Translations under genes and position numbers: made by a program | Origin: Ralstonia sp. UNC404CL21Col | GTDB lineage: Bacteria > Pseudomonadota > Gammaproteobacteria > Burkholderiales > Burkholderiaceae | Direction: 5' to 3' | NCBI RefSeq assembly: GCF_000620465.1 | Contig: NZ_JIBE01000004.1 | Coordinates: 1,364,001-1,428,000, forward strand | Length of the DNA: 64,000 nucleotides | The notes under the pieces: generated by a model | What the model saw: only the letters and a program-made list of their open reading frames with translations | The model's database searches: none | What the model was told of the DNA's origin: nothing | Part shown: piece after piece, positions 24,400-33,021 of the stretch | How the letters are laid out: every line of letters begins with the position of its first letter | How positions within the stretch are numbered: position 1 is the first letter of the stretch

Positions 24400-25818
24400 T
24401 CAGGCGCGTTTGCGGCCCGGCCGGCGCCCGGCTTCTTGCAGGAAGGCCACCGCACGCGGCTCCGTCGCATAGGCGCTGTTGATGCGCACCCACGGCGAGA
24501 CCTCCAGGTTCGGGCGGAAGTAATGGCCGGGCGCCAGCGTCACGCCGTGCTTTTCTGCGGTGGCTGCCAGATCGCGCGAATCGTCCACGTGCGGCACACG
24601 CGCCCAGAGGAAGTTGCCGCCCGACGGATGGTGAAACACCTCCCAGCCGGCATCGGCCAACACATCCAGCGAGGCGATGACAGAGTCACCTGCGCGGTGG
24701 CGCAGCCGCTCCACATATTTGCGATAGGCACCGCGTTCCAGCAGCGTGCTGACCACGGCCTCGGCAAAGCGCGAACCGCCCACGCTGGTCAGCATCTTCA
24801 CGTTGGTCAGGTCATGTACCAGCTCGCGCTTGGCAATCAGGTAACCCACCGGCAGCGATGCCGACACCGTCTTGGAAAACCCGCCCACGTAGATCACATG
24901 ATCCAGCTGGTCCAGCGTGGCAAGCCGTGCGGTCGGATCGGCCTGCAGGTCGGCAAAGATGTCGTCTTCGAGAAACGTGAAGCCGTGGCGCCGCGCCAGT
25001 TCAAGCAGGCGGAACGCGACCGGCGGTGACACCACCGAGCCCGTGGGGTTCTGCAGCACGCTGTTGATGAAGAACAGCTTGGGACGGTGCTCGCGCAGCA
25101 TTGCTTCGGTGACTTCCACGTCGGGCCCGTCGCTGCGGCGCGGAATGCCGACCAGCTTCACGCCGTGCAGCCGCAGCAGCCCAAACACGGTGTAGTAGCC
25201 AGGGTCTTCCACGAAGACCGTGTCGCCCGGTTTGAGCAGGTGCCGCATCACCAGGTCGATGGCCTGGCTCGTACCGGCGGTGATGAGCACATTGGGCTGG
25301 TCGGCCTGGATGCCGAGCTGGCGGGCACGCATCATGACCTGATGCCGCAGCGCCGTGTTGCCCAGCGGGGAGGAATAGTCGATCACCGCGTGCGTGTCGG
25401 TGCGCGACACCTGGCGGATGGCCTGCGTCAGGCCGTCGACGTCGCGCCAGTCGGCCGGCACGAACCCGCCGCCGAGCTTGAGCATGCCGTCGGGGTAGCT
25501 GAACTGCTCGAAGATGTGTTTCGACTCGGCCTCCGCGCGGCGCGGGTCGGACCAGCCGCGCCCGTCGCGCCCGGTCAGGTTGCTCTCCGCCACGTAGAAG
25601 CCGGAGCCGTGACGCGAGTCCAGCAGCCCCAGCGAGACCAGCCGGTCATACGCCTCGATCACGGGGAAGCGGCTGATGCCGTAGTCGGCCGCCAGTTGCC
25701 GGATCGACGGCAGCTTGGCGCCGGGGCGCACGTCGTTGTCGCGAATCCACGCCTGCACGCCGGCCACGATCTGGTCGGCAATCGGTACGCGGGTACTGGC
25801 ATCGATGAGGAGTTTCAT
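24400..25818 (-). CDS. MocR family regulator (GntR HTH fused to aminotransferase-like domain)
   Basis: A 472-residue protein with an N-terminal GntR winged helix (about 10-75, GAKLPSIRQLAADYGISRFPVIEAYDRLVSLG) and a C-terminal fold-type-I PLP domain (about 110-460) with Lys316 in VYVGGFSKTVSAS, the PLP-binding lysine. MocR proteins use PLP or an amino-acid aldimine as effector; PdxR and TauR are studied members. It is divergent from the encapsulin operon. Its promoter carries the same box array as the TauD/DUF2917 promoter (36632-36663), so a TauR-like sulfur role is a reasonable inference. Confidence 0.88.
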   Translation of the reverse strand: MKLLIDASTRVPIADQIVAGVQAWIRDNDVRPGAKLPSIRQLAADYGISRFPVIEAYDRLVSLGLLDSRHGSGFYVAESNLTGRDGRGWSDPRRAEAESKHIFEQFSYPDGMLKLGGGFVPADWRDVDGLTQAIRQVSRTDTHAVIDYSSPLGNTALRHQVMMRARQLGIQADQPNVLITAGTSQAIDLVMRHLLKPGDTVFVEDPGYYTVFGLLRLHGVKLVGIPRRSDGPDVEVTEAMLREHRPKLFFINSVLQNPTGSVVSPPVAFRLLELARRHGFTFLEDDIFADLQADPTARLATLDQLDHVIYVGGFSKTVSASLPVGYLIAKRELVHDLTNVKMLTSVGGSRFAEAVVSTLLERGAYRKYVERLRHRAGDSVIASLDVLADAGWEVFHHPSGGNFLWARVPHVDDSRDLAATAEKHGVTLAPGHYFRPNLEVSPWVRINSAYATEPRAVAFLQEAGRRPGRKRA

Positions 25819-25852
25819 GGCGCGGGTCGGGTCGGTGGGGCGGAAGATGCCG

Positions 25853-25884
25853 AACAGTCATCTCAAACTGTTCAGCAGTGTTCG
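25853..25884. promoter_or_regulatory. three-box array in the MocR/encapsulin promoter
   Basis: GAACAGT (25853-25859), 7 bases, AACTGTTC (25867-25874), 2 bases, CAGTGTTC (25877-25884). The last two are direct repeats with a 10-base period. Spacing and sequence match the array at 36632-36663. It lies 35-66 bases upstream of the MocR start. Confidence 0.75.
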
Positions 25885-26067
25885 TATTGTAGTGGGACCG
25901 CGTGCAACGGAAAGCCGATCGCCCGGGCGAGGCGCCGGGGGCTCGCTTATGCATTGGGCAACCATCGAAGGGCGGTTTTATTCGTTTTGGCAAATATCAC
26001 CCACGGCTAGAGTGGGCTTGTCCGTCACTCATTGCGCGCTCGTTGCGATTATTCAGTCGGAGGTTCG

Positions 26068-26586
26068 ATGTCTGCCACCACCATTCAAACTGCGCCACGC
26101 GACCCGGCTGTGCAGGCCGTGCTCGATAGCGTTCTGTCTACACCCTCGTCAACGCTGCTGGAGCGTGCACGCAGCCACGCCAGCGCGCAGGGGTTGCGCT
26201 ATGCAGGCGGCCTGACGCCGGCTGAAGCGTGGGCCTTGGTCAGCCGTGGCGATGCCGTACTCGTGGACGTACGTACCGCAGAAGAACGGAAGTTCGTGGG
26301 TCGTGTGCCGGATACCCCGCATGCGGCGTGGCAGACCGGCCCTGCCATGATCAAGAACCCACGCTTCCTGCGCGAGCTGGAGAAAGCGGCGCCCAAGAGC
26401 GCCGTGGTGCTGCTGCTGTGCCGCAGTGGCAAACGCTCTGCTGCCGCTGCGGAAGCCGCCACCGCCGCCGGATTCCAGAACGTGTTCAACGTTCTGGAAG
26501 GCTTCGAGGGCGACCTCGACGAACAGCAGCAGCGCGGCGAAGCCGGCGGCTGGCGCCGCTGGGGCCTGCCCTGGCAGCAGGACTGA
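26068..26586 (+). CDS. rhodanese-domain protein of the encapsulin operon
   Basis: A 172-residue single rhodanese domain (about 45-165) with the active-site loop CRSGKRS starting at Cys118, which would carry a persulfide. It lacks a signal peptide, so it is cytoplasmic. It is the first gene of a rhodanese, serine O-acetyltransferase, encapsulin and cysteine desulfurase operon; rhodaneses recur in family 2A encapsulin operons. It probably moves sulfane sulfur to or from the compartment. GGAGG lies upstream of the 26068 start; the MocR gene is divergent. Confidence 0.88.
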   Translation: MSATTIQTAPRDPAVQAVLDSVLSTPSSTLLERARSHASAQGLRYAGGLTPAEAWALVSRGDAVLVDVRTAEERKFVGRVPDTPHAAWQTGPAMIKNPRFLRELEKAAPKSAVVLLLCRSGKRSAAAAEAATAAGFQNVFNVLEGFEGDLDEQQQRGEAGGWRRWGLPWQQD

Positions 26587-26634
26587 GCGCCGCGGCACCG
26601 CCAACAACCAAACCAACAAAACAGGGGAGCGACG

Positions 26635-27669
26635 ATGAGCGATCGCGTCATCGCGGGGAGGCCTGCGCCCGCGCACGACCCAGGCTGGCAATTGGACCGC
26701 ATCGTCAGCGAGCTGCGTGCGGCCCGGGCCGATTGGCGCGCCCGCAACGGCCGTACCGAAGTCACGGGCCGCGAGTTGCCCTCGCGCGAGGCGGTGCGGC
26801 AGATTCTCGAGGCGCTGCGTGGGGCACTGTTCCCGATGCGGCTCGGCCCCACGGACCTGCGTGAAGAAAGCGAAGACTTCTACGTCGGCCATACGCTCGA
26901 CGCGGCACTCAATGCGCTCGTCGCACAGGTGCGGCTGGAGCTGCGTCACACGGTGCGCCAGGCGCGTGCCGTGGATCGCGATCCCGATGCCGAGGCGGTG
27001 CAACTCGTGCGCGACTTCGCGTCGGCACTGCCCACGCTGCGTCGCCTGCTCGACACCGACGTGCTGGCTGCCTACCACGGTGATCCGGCAGCGCGCAGCG
27101 TCGACGAGGTGCTGCTGTGCTACCCCGGCATCCTCGCCGTCATCCATCACCGGATTGCCCATCACCTGTACCGCGCAGGCTTGCCGCTGCTCGCGCGCAT
27201 GGTGGCCGAGACTGCGCATGCCGACACCGGCATCGACATCCACCCTGGCGCGCAGATCGGCAGCGGCTTCTTCATCGACCACGGTACGGGCGTGGTGATT
27301 GGTGAGACCGCCGTGATTGGCGAGCGCGTTCGTATCTACCAGGCGGTGACGCTGGGGGCCAAGCGCTTTTCCGCCGATGCCGATGGCCACCTCGAGAAGG
27401 GCGCCCCACGCCACCCGGTGGTGGAAGACGACGTCGTCATCTACGCCGGCGCGACCATCCTCGGCCGGATCACCATCGGGCGCGGTTCCTCCATTGGCGG
27501 CAACGTGTGGCTCACGCGCAGCGTGCCGCCCGGCAGCAGCGTCACCCAGGCAAACGTGCAGAGCGGCATTCAGGACGGCGTTCAGGACGCCGTTCGGGAG
27601 GGCGTTCGGGACCCTCGGCCGCACACGCACAGCGACAGCGAGGCACACCCCGCCCGCCGATCCGTCTGA
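26635..27669 (+). CDS. epsC: serine O-acetyltransferase (EpsC type)
   Basis: The 344-residue product has an N-terminal helical domain (about 20-190) and a left-handed beta-helix of hexapeptide repeats (about 195-300). The active-site stretch is FIDHGTGVVIGETAVIG. It makes O-acetylserine from serine and acetyl-CoA, the acceptor for sulfide in cysteine synthesis. The C-terminal tail has a four-residue repeat series (VQSG, IQDG, VQDA, VREG, VRDP) from a 12-base tandem repeat at 27556-27615, unusual for the family. It lies 48 bases after the rhodanese gene and 81 before the shell gene. Confidence 0.88.
   Translation: MSDRVIAGRPAPAHDPGWQLDRIVSELRAARADWRARNGRTEVTGRELPSREAVRQILEALRGALFPMRLGPTDLREESEDFYVGHTLDAALNALVAQVRLELRHTVRQARAVDRDPDAEAVQLVRDFASALPTLRRLLDTDVLAAYHGDPAARSVDEVLLCYPGILAVIHHRIAHHLYRAGLPLLARMVAETAHADTGIDIHPGAQIGSGFFIDHGTGVVIGETAVIGERVRIYQAVTLGAKRFSADADGHLEKGAPRHPVVEDDVVIYAGATILGRITIGRGSSIGGNVWLTRSVPPGSSVTQANVQSGIQDGVQDAVREGVRDPRPHTHSDSEAHPARRSV
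27556..27615 (+). repeat. 12-base tandem repeat in the epsC 3' end
   Basis: Five degenerate 12-base units related to GTTCAGGACGGC encode tetrapeptides of pattern V(Q/R)(D/E)(G/A). Confidence 0.7.
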
Positions 27670-27750
27670 CACGCCTTTCGCACCGGTTTTATCCACCGCA
27701 CCCGCCAGAGAAACGGGGGCATTTTTTCAAATGAAGTTGGGAGTCATTGC

Positions 27751-28689
27751 ATGGCAGAAGCAGATACCCAGGACGTGCGCACTGCGCTAGGCGACAGCGC
27801 CGCACGCCAATTGGCGAACGCGACCAAGACCGTTCCGCAGCTTTCCACCATCAGCCCGCGCTGGCTGGTGCACCTGCTGCAGTGGCAGCCGGTGGAGGCC
27901 GGCATCTTCCGCCTGAACCGCGTGAAAAATCCGCGCGATGTGCGCGTTGCCTGCTCGCAGCGCGACGAGGCAGAGCTGCCGCAGACCTTTGTCGACTACG
28001 ACGAACATCCGCGCGAGTACTTCCTCAACGCGGTCACGACGGTGCTGGACGTGCATACGCGTGTCTCCGATCTGTACAGCAGCCCGCACGACCAGATTCA
28101 GCAGCAGCTGCGCCTGACCATCGAGACCATCAAGGAGCGTCAGGAAAGCGAGCTGATCAACAACCCCGACTACGGCCTGCTGGCCAACGTGGATGAAACG
28201 CAGCGCATCTCCACGCTCACCGGCGCGCCCACGCCTGACGATCTGGACGAGCTGATCACCAAGGTCTGGAAAGAGCCGGCGTTCTTCCTTGCGCATCCGC
28301 TGGCGATTGCCGCGTTTGGCCGCGAATGCACGCGCCGTGGTGTGCCGCCGCCGACCGTCAGCCTGTTCGGCTCGCAGTTCCTGACGTGGCGCGGCCTGCC
28401 GCTGATTCCGTCGGACAAGGTGCCCATCGACGAGAACGGCCGCACGAAGATCCTCCTGCTGCGCGTGGGCGACAAGCGCCAGGGCGTGGTCGGCCTGTAT
28501 CAGCCGGGTGTGGCGGGCGAGCAGAGCCCGGGGCTGTCGGTGCGCTTCATGGGCATCAACCGGAACGCCATCGCGTCGTATCTGATTTCGCTGTATTGCT
28601 CGCTGGCCGTGCTGACCGAAGACGCGCTGGCAGTGCTCGAAGACGTGGAGATCGGCAAGTACCATGACTACCCCGACACCTACAAGTAA
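27751..28689 (+). CDS. family 2A encapsulin shell protein
   Basis: A 312-residue HK97-fold shell protein of encapsulin family 2A, without the cyclic-nucleotide-binding insertion that marks family 2B. Recognisable stretches are RQLANATKTVPQLSTISPRWLVHLLQW at residues 14-40, the E-loop region near YSSPHDQIQQQLRLTIE, and the C-terminal ASYLISLYCSLAVLTEDALAVLEDV. Such shells self-assemble around a cysteine desulfurase cargo and have been linked to elemental-sulfur storage. The adjacent downstream gene is exactly such a desulfurase, overlapping by 26 bases; rhodanese and serine acetyltransferase lie upstream. Confidence 0.92.
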   Translation: MAEADTQDVRTALGDSAARQLANATKTVPQLSTISPRWLVHLLQWQPVEAGIFRLNRVKNPRDVRVACSQRDEAELPQTFVDYDEHPREYFLNAVTTVLDVHTRVSDLYSSPHDQIQQQLRLTIETIKERQESELINNPDYGLLANVDETQRISTLTGAPTPDDLDELITKVWKEPAFFLAHPLAIAAFGRECTRRGVPPPTVSLFGSQFLTWRGLPLIPSDKVPIDENGRTKILLLRVGDKRQGVVGLYQPGVAGEQSPGLSVRFMGINRNAIASYLISLYCSLAVLTEDALAVLEDVEIGKYHDYPDTYK

Positions 28690-30532
28690 TGCGCCCGGCG
28701 TGAGCGGTCTGGCACCGCCGGCGGGTTTGCCTGACCCGGCCGCGCTGGCGCAGTTGGCCAACGCGTTCTTCACGGCGCTGCCCGGTCGTGAACCCGAACC
28801 CGAGCCGGCACCCGCTATCGATCTGACACCGGTGGGCGCATCACCGCAACTCAGTGCGTTGCCCGTTGCGGAGACCGCACCGAGTGCACCACAGGTGCCT
28901 GTGCTGGGCGTGCCGACGCAGTACGCGGCAGCATTGCCGCAGGCGGCATCTGGCCACGGTTTGCCGGGGCCTGCGCATTCCGTCTCGGCACCGAGTTCGC
29001 CGTACTACTTCCTGGGTGAGGCGAGCGGCTATCAGTCCGCTGCGCCGCATGCGGGGGTGGCGGCGTCGGAGGTGGGTGTGCCGGAGGATCGTGTCTCGGC
29101 GCAGCCGTTTCAGCTGCCGGGCACCGATGCGCTGGCACGGCTGATCGATGGCGCATCCGGCACGCCGCCTGCGGGGCCGGAGGCATTGCGGCAGCCCGGC
29201 GGGGCTGCGCAGGCGGGGCAGTTCTACTTCCTCGCGCCAGCCGGCGGTCCGGCCGCACCCGCGCTGGAGGCACCGCGCAATACGAGGGACGAGCAGAGCC
29301 ACCAGCCGCATCGCGTTGGCGCCTTCGATGTGCATGCCGTGCGGCGGGATTTTCCGATCCTGGCCGAGCGCGTCAATGGCCGGCCGCTGATCTGGCTGGA
29401 CAACGCTGCCACTACGCACAAGCCGCAAGCGGTGATCGATCGGCTGGCGTATTTCTACGCGCACGAGAACTCCAACATCCACCGCGCGGCGCATGAGTTG
29501 GCCGCGCGTGCGACGGATGCGTACGAGGGTGCCCGCAACAAGGTTGCGCGGTTCCTCGGTGCGCGGTCGGCAAGCGAGATCATCTTCGTGCGCGGCGCCA
29601 CCGAGGCGATCAACCTCGTTGCGCAGACGTTTGGCCGTCAGCACATCGGCGCGGGGGACGAGATCATCGTCTCGCACCTGGAGCACCACGCCAACATCGT
29701 GCCGTGGCAGCAGCTGGCCGCGCAGGTGGGCGCGCGCATCCGCGTGATTCCGGTGGATGACAGCGGCCAGGTGCTGCTGGATGAGTACCGCAAGCTGTTG
29801 AGCAGCCGGACGAAGCTGGTGTCTGTCACGCAGGTGTCGAATGCGCTGGGGACGGTGACGCCCGTGCAGGAGATCATCGCACTGGCGCATGCGGCCGGCG
29901 CGCGCGTGCTGGTGGACGGCGCGCAGGCGGTCTCGCACTTGCGTGTGAACGTGCAGGCGCTGGACGCGGATTTTTACGTGTTCTCCGGCCACAAGGTCTT
30001 CGGCCCGACGGGCATTGGCGTGGTCTACGGCAAGCAGGATCTGCTCGACACGCTGCCGCCGTGGCAGGGCGGCGGCAACATGATTGCCGACGTCACGTTC
30101 GAGAAGACGCTGTACCAGCCCGCGCCCGCGCGCTTTGAAGCCGGCACCGGCAACATCGCCGACGCGGTGGGGCTGGGCGCTGCGCTCGATTACGTCGAGC
30201 GCATCGGCCTGGAACACATCGCGCGCTACGAGCACGACCTGCTGGTCTATGCCACGCATGGGCTGTCGCGCATTCCTGGTGTGCGGTTGATCGGCACGGC
30301 TGCCAACAAGGCCAGCGTGCTGTCGTTCACGCTGGCCGGGTACCGCACGGAAGAAGTGGGCGCGGCGCTCAACCGCGAAGGCATTGCCGTACGGTCGGGC
30401 CATCACTGCGCGCAGCCGATCCTGCGGCGCTTTGGGGTGGAGGCGACGGTGCGGCCATCCCTGGCGTTCTACAACACGTGCGAGGAGGTGGATGAACTCG
30501 TGCGCGTGGTGGGGGCGCTGGCTCGGCGGTGA
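28664..30532 (+). CDS. cysteine desulfurase with N-terminal cargo-loading domain
   Basis: The 622-residue protein has two parts. Residues 1-220 are disordered, rich in Pro, Ala and Gly, and hold short islands: DPAALAQLANAFF (24-36), PYYFLGEASGYQ (113-124), ALARLIDGA (156-164) and QFYFLAPAGG (186-195). Residues 222-622 are a SufS-type PLP cysteine desulfurase with Lys444 (SGHKVFGPTG) and catalytic Cys582 (SGHHCAQPIL). The N-terminal extension is the cargo-loading type seen in family 2A encapsulin systems. The enzyme takes sulfur from cysteine and, in the shell, is thought to feed sulfur storage. Confidence 0.9.
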   Translation: MTTPTPTSNAPGVSGLAPPAGLPDPAALAQLANAFFTALPGREPEPEPAPAIDLTPVGASPQLSALPVAETAPSAPQVPVLGVPTQYAAALPQAASGHGLPGPAHSVSAPSSPYYFLGEASGYQSAAPHAGVAASEVGVPEDRVSAQPFQLPGTDALARLIDGASGTPPAGPEALRQPGGAAQAGQFYFLAPAGGPAAPALEAPRNTRDEQSHQPHRVGAFDVHAVRRDFPILAERVNGRPLIWLDNAATTHKPQAVIDRLAYFYAHENSNIHRAAHELAARATDAYEGARNKVARFLGARSASEIIFVRGATEAINLVAQTFGRQHIGAGDEIIVSHLEHHANIVPWQQLAAQVGARIRVIPVDDSGQVLLDEYRKLLSSRTKLVSVTQVSNALGTVTPVQEIIALAHAAGARVLVDGAQAVSHLRVNVQALDADFYVFSGHKVFGPTGIGVVYGKQDLLDTLPPWQGGGNMIADVTFEKTLYQPAPARFEAGTGNIADAVGLGAALDYVERIGLEHIARYEHDLLVYATHGLSRIPGVRLIGTAANKASVLSFTLAGYRTEEVGAALNREGIAVRSGHHCAQPILRRFGVEATVRPSLAFYNTCEEVDELVRVVGALARR

Positions 30533-30555
30533 GGGGTTTTGGGCTGTTGAAGAAG

Positions 30556-30603
30556 AACGCCCTGTTGGTCCGATGCATCACGGGCTGGCGGGGCGTTTTT
30601 TTT
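30556..30603 (+). terminator. possible terminator of the encapsulin operon
   Basis: AACGCCC (30556-30562) and GGGCGTT (30591-30597) are complementary across a 28-base loop and run into eight T. The long loop lowers confidence. Confidence 0.5.
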
Positions 30604-30645
30604 GTTTTGGCTTTTGGCTTTTGGCCTTTGGCGGGGCGGGGGTTG

Positions 30646-31196
30646 GTGGTGCATCTCTTTTTCTCCCCCTGCCGGGGGCGACTTACTTTCTTTGTCTTGC
30701 CAAAGAAAGTAAGCAAAGAAAGGCGCGCCCGAGATGGCGACTTCCCCTTGGATTTTTGTAACCGGGCGGAGACGGGAAAAACTCGCTTCGCTCAGACAGT
30801 TTCCCGTCTTTTTTCCGCCCGCTTACAAAAATCCAAGGCGCCATCAAGGGCAGGAACGTCAAAGGCCACACCGACGGTGTGCTGGCCTCGGTGGCTCTTG
30901 TTCGTTGCGGTGTTGCTCGCTCTGCTTCGCGTTGTGCTGCGGAGTCCTACTGCACTCGTGGTCGATGGTTTGGCCTTTGACTTTCCCTGCCCTATGCGGC
31001 GCCTTGAATTTCTGTTGCAAGGAGGAAAAAGGAAGGGAAACTGTTTGAGCGAAGCGAGTTTTTCCCTTCCCCTCCTTGCGACATAAATTCAAGGAGGGGG
31101 TCGCCGCATCGGGCGCGCCTTTCTTTGCTTACTTTCTTTGGCAAGACAAAGAAAGTGAGTCAGCCCCGGCAGGGGATGAAACAAGGGATGCACCAC
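30646..31196. repeat. 551-bp composite inverted repeat
   Basis: The outer arms begin GTGGTGCATC (30646) and end GATGCACCAC (31196). They continue inward through the AAAGAAAGTAAGC/CTTACTTTCTTT stretches and GTCAAAGGCCA/TGGCCTTTGAC near the centre. Each half holds its own hairpin: CTTGGATTTTTGTAA with TTACAAAAATCCAAG (about 30748-30836) and CCTTGAATTT with AAATTCAAGG (about 31002-31094). The open frames across it are by-products of the symmetry. It fills the 700-base gap between the encapsulin operon and metI. Confidence 0.75.
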
Positions 31197-31230
31197 TAGC
31201 AAAAAAAATCAACACGCCCTCAACGCGCTC

Positions 31231-31884
31231 TCAACGCGCCTTAAGCCGCCGCACCGAGACATCCCCCACCCACTGCACCAGGCTCACCAGCCCGATCAGC
31301 ACCACGATCACCACCGCCATGACGGTGGTGTCGAAGCGCTGATAGCCGTAGCGGATGGCGATGTCGCCCAGCCCGCCTGCGCCGACGGCACCCGCCATGG
31401 CCGATGCGCCAATCAACGACACCACGGTCAGCGTAAAGCCGCCGATGATGCCGGGCAGCGCTTCGGGCAGCAGCACGTGCCAGACGATGTGGCGGCGTTC
31501 GCAGCCCATGGCCTGCGCGGCTTCCATCAGGCCGCGGTCGACTTCGCGCAGGCTGATCTCGGCAATGCGCGCGAAGAACGGTGTGGCGCTGATCGACAGC
31601 GGTACGACCGCTGCCCATACGCCAATGGTTGCGCCCACCACCAGCCGCGTGAACGGCAGCAGCGCCACCAGCAGGATGATGAACGGCGTGGCCCGAAAGC
31701 CGTTGATGAGCGCGCCCAGCACGCGGTGCACGCGCGGCGATTCCAGCGCATTGCCCGGCGCCGTCAGCACCAGGATGAGCGCCAGCGGAATACCGGCCAG
31801 CACGGCGATCAGCGCGGAGGCCGACACCATCGTGAGCGTGTCGAGCAAGCCCTGCCAGATGCGATCAATCGTGAGCGGCGACAT
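31231..31884 (-). CDS. metI: methionine ABC transporter permease MetI
   Basis: A 217-residue inner-membrane permease with about five helices and the EAA loop [27 protein letters not shown], the contact site for the ATPase. With MetN and MetQ it imports D/L-methionine or related sulfur amino acids. The start (31884) overlaps the metN 3' end by 20 bases, so the three genes metQ-metN-metI form one operon on the minus strand. Confidence 0.9.
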   Translation of the reverse strand: MSPLTIDRIWQGLLDTLTMVSASALIAVLAGIPLALILVLTAPGNALESPRVHRVLGALINGFRATPFIILLVALLPFTRLVVGATIGVWAAVVPLSISATPFFARIAEISLREVDRGLMEAAQAMGCERRHIVWHVLLPEALPGIIGGFTLTVVSLIGASAMAGAVGAGGLGDIAIRYGYQRFDTTVMAVVIVVLIGLVSLVQWVGDVSVRRLKAR

Positions 31885-33001
31885 AGCCGAGGCTCCGGGT
31901 GTGTTGGGACAACTGCAGCGCGGCGAGCGCGTCGGCCGACAGCGTGCTGCCCGCTGCTGCCACCAGCAGGCGCCCTTGCGTGCGGCCCTGAATGCGGTCA
32001 AGGTCGGCGCGCAGCAGGCGGGTGGGTTGGTGCAGGGCCTGGGCAATCTGCGCGAGTTCCGGCACAGCGGCGGCGCCGGTGTAGCTGAGTTCGATCAGTT
32101 GCTCGAACGGAGCGCGCGCGGGCGGCGTGGGCTGCAACCGCAAGGCCACGTCTTCGGGCAGGCCGCCGCGCAGCGGCTCGAGCAGTGCCCGTGTTGCGTC
32201 GTGCTGCGGGTCGCCAAAGACGCGCCAAACCGGGCCTTGCTCGGCAATGCGGCCAGCTTCCAGCACGAGCACGTTGTCGCAGATATCGCGGATCACGCCC
32301 ATCTCGTGCGTGATGAGCACGATCGTCAACCCCAGGCGGCGGTTGATGTCGCGCAGCAGGGCGAGGATGGCGTCGGTCGTCTCGGGGTCGAGCGCGGAGG
32401 TGGCCTCATCGCACAGCAGAATTTCGGGGCGATGCACGAGCGCGCGCGCAATCCCCACGCGCTGCTTTTGCCCGCCGGACAGGCGCCCCGGATACACGTG
32501 CTGCTTACCCTCAAGCCCGACCAGTGCGAGCAGCGCATCCACGCGCTGTGCGATCTCGGCAGCCGGCACACCAGCCACCTTCAGCGGCAGCGCGACGTTT
32601 TCCCATACCGTCTTGGCGGAAAGCAGGTTGAAGTGCTGGAAGATCATGCCGATGCGCCGGCGCAGCTGCACCAGTGCGGCCCTGCCGAGCGTGCCGACAT
32701 CGACGCCGTCCACCAGCACTTGCCCGCTGGTGGGCTGTTCCAGCCCGTTGATGGTGCGCAGCAGGCTGGATTTGCCCGCACCGCTGCGCCCGATGATGCC
32801 GAAGATGCCTCCAGCCGGAATGTCGAGGTCGATGCCTTGCAGTGCATGCACATCGCCCGCCGCTGCGCGATACGTCTTGCCGACGTTGCAGAACGTGATG
32901 GTGCCGGCAGTGGGGGCGGAGATTGCGGCATCGGCGTGTCTGGCATGCGGCGCGATCGCGTCGGTCCAGATGTGCGTGGGGTTCGAGACGAGTGTGGTCA
33001 T
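31865..33001 (-). CDS. metN: methionine ABC transporter ATP-binding protein MetN
   Basis: The 378-residue product has Walker [10 protein letters not shown] (71-79), signature LSGGQKQ (174-180), Walker B ILLCDE (194-199) and a C-terminal NIL-type regulatory domain (about 290-370), the methionine-sensing part of MetN. It has an N-terminal extension of about 35 residues before the first ABC strand. It sits between metQ (21 bases upstream) and metI. Confidence 0.9.
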   Translation of the reverse strand: MTTLVSNPTHIWTDAIAPHARHADAAISAPTAGTITFCNVGKTYRAAAGDVHALQGIDLDIPAGGIFGIIGRSGAGKSSLLRTINGLEQPTSGQVLVDGVDVGTLGRAALVQLRRRIGMIFQHFNLLSAKTVWENVALPLKVAGVPAAEIAQRVDALLALVGLEGKQHVYPGRLSGGQKQRVGIARALVHRPEILLCDEATSALDPETTDAILALLRDINRRLGLTIVLITHEMGVIRDICDNVLVLEAGRIAEQGPVWRVFGDPQHDATRALLEPLRGGLPEDVALRLQPTPPARAPFEQLIELSYTGAAAVPELAQIAQALHQPTRLLRADLDRIQGRTQGRLLVAAAGSTLSADALAALQLSQHTRSLGYVAAHD

Positions 33002-33021
33002 GGCCTTGGCGCTTTACCGTT

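Noticed and set aside
27670-27750. attenuator between epsC and the shell gene
   Set aside because: Only a 4-bp pairing before a T run; too weak to call.
28841-30406. minus-strand frame opposite the cysteine desulfurase
   Set aside because: It is an antisense shadow of a well-defined enzyme gene.
30529-31086. open frame across the inverted repeat
   Set aside because: It follows from the symmetry of the repeat, is cysteine- and Phe-rich and has no ribosome site or domain.
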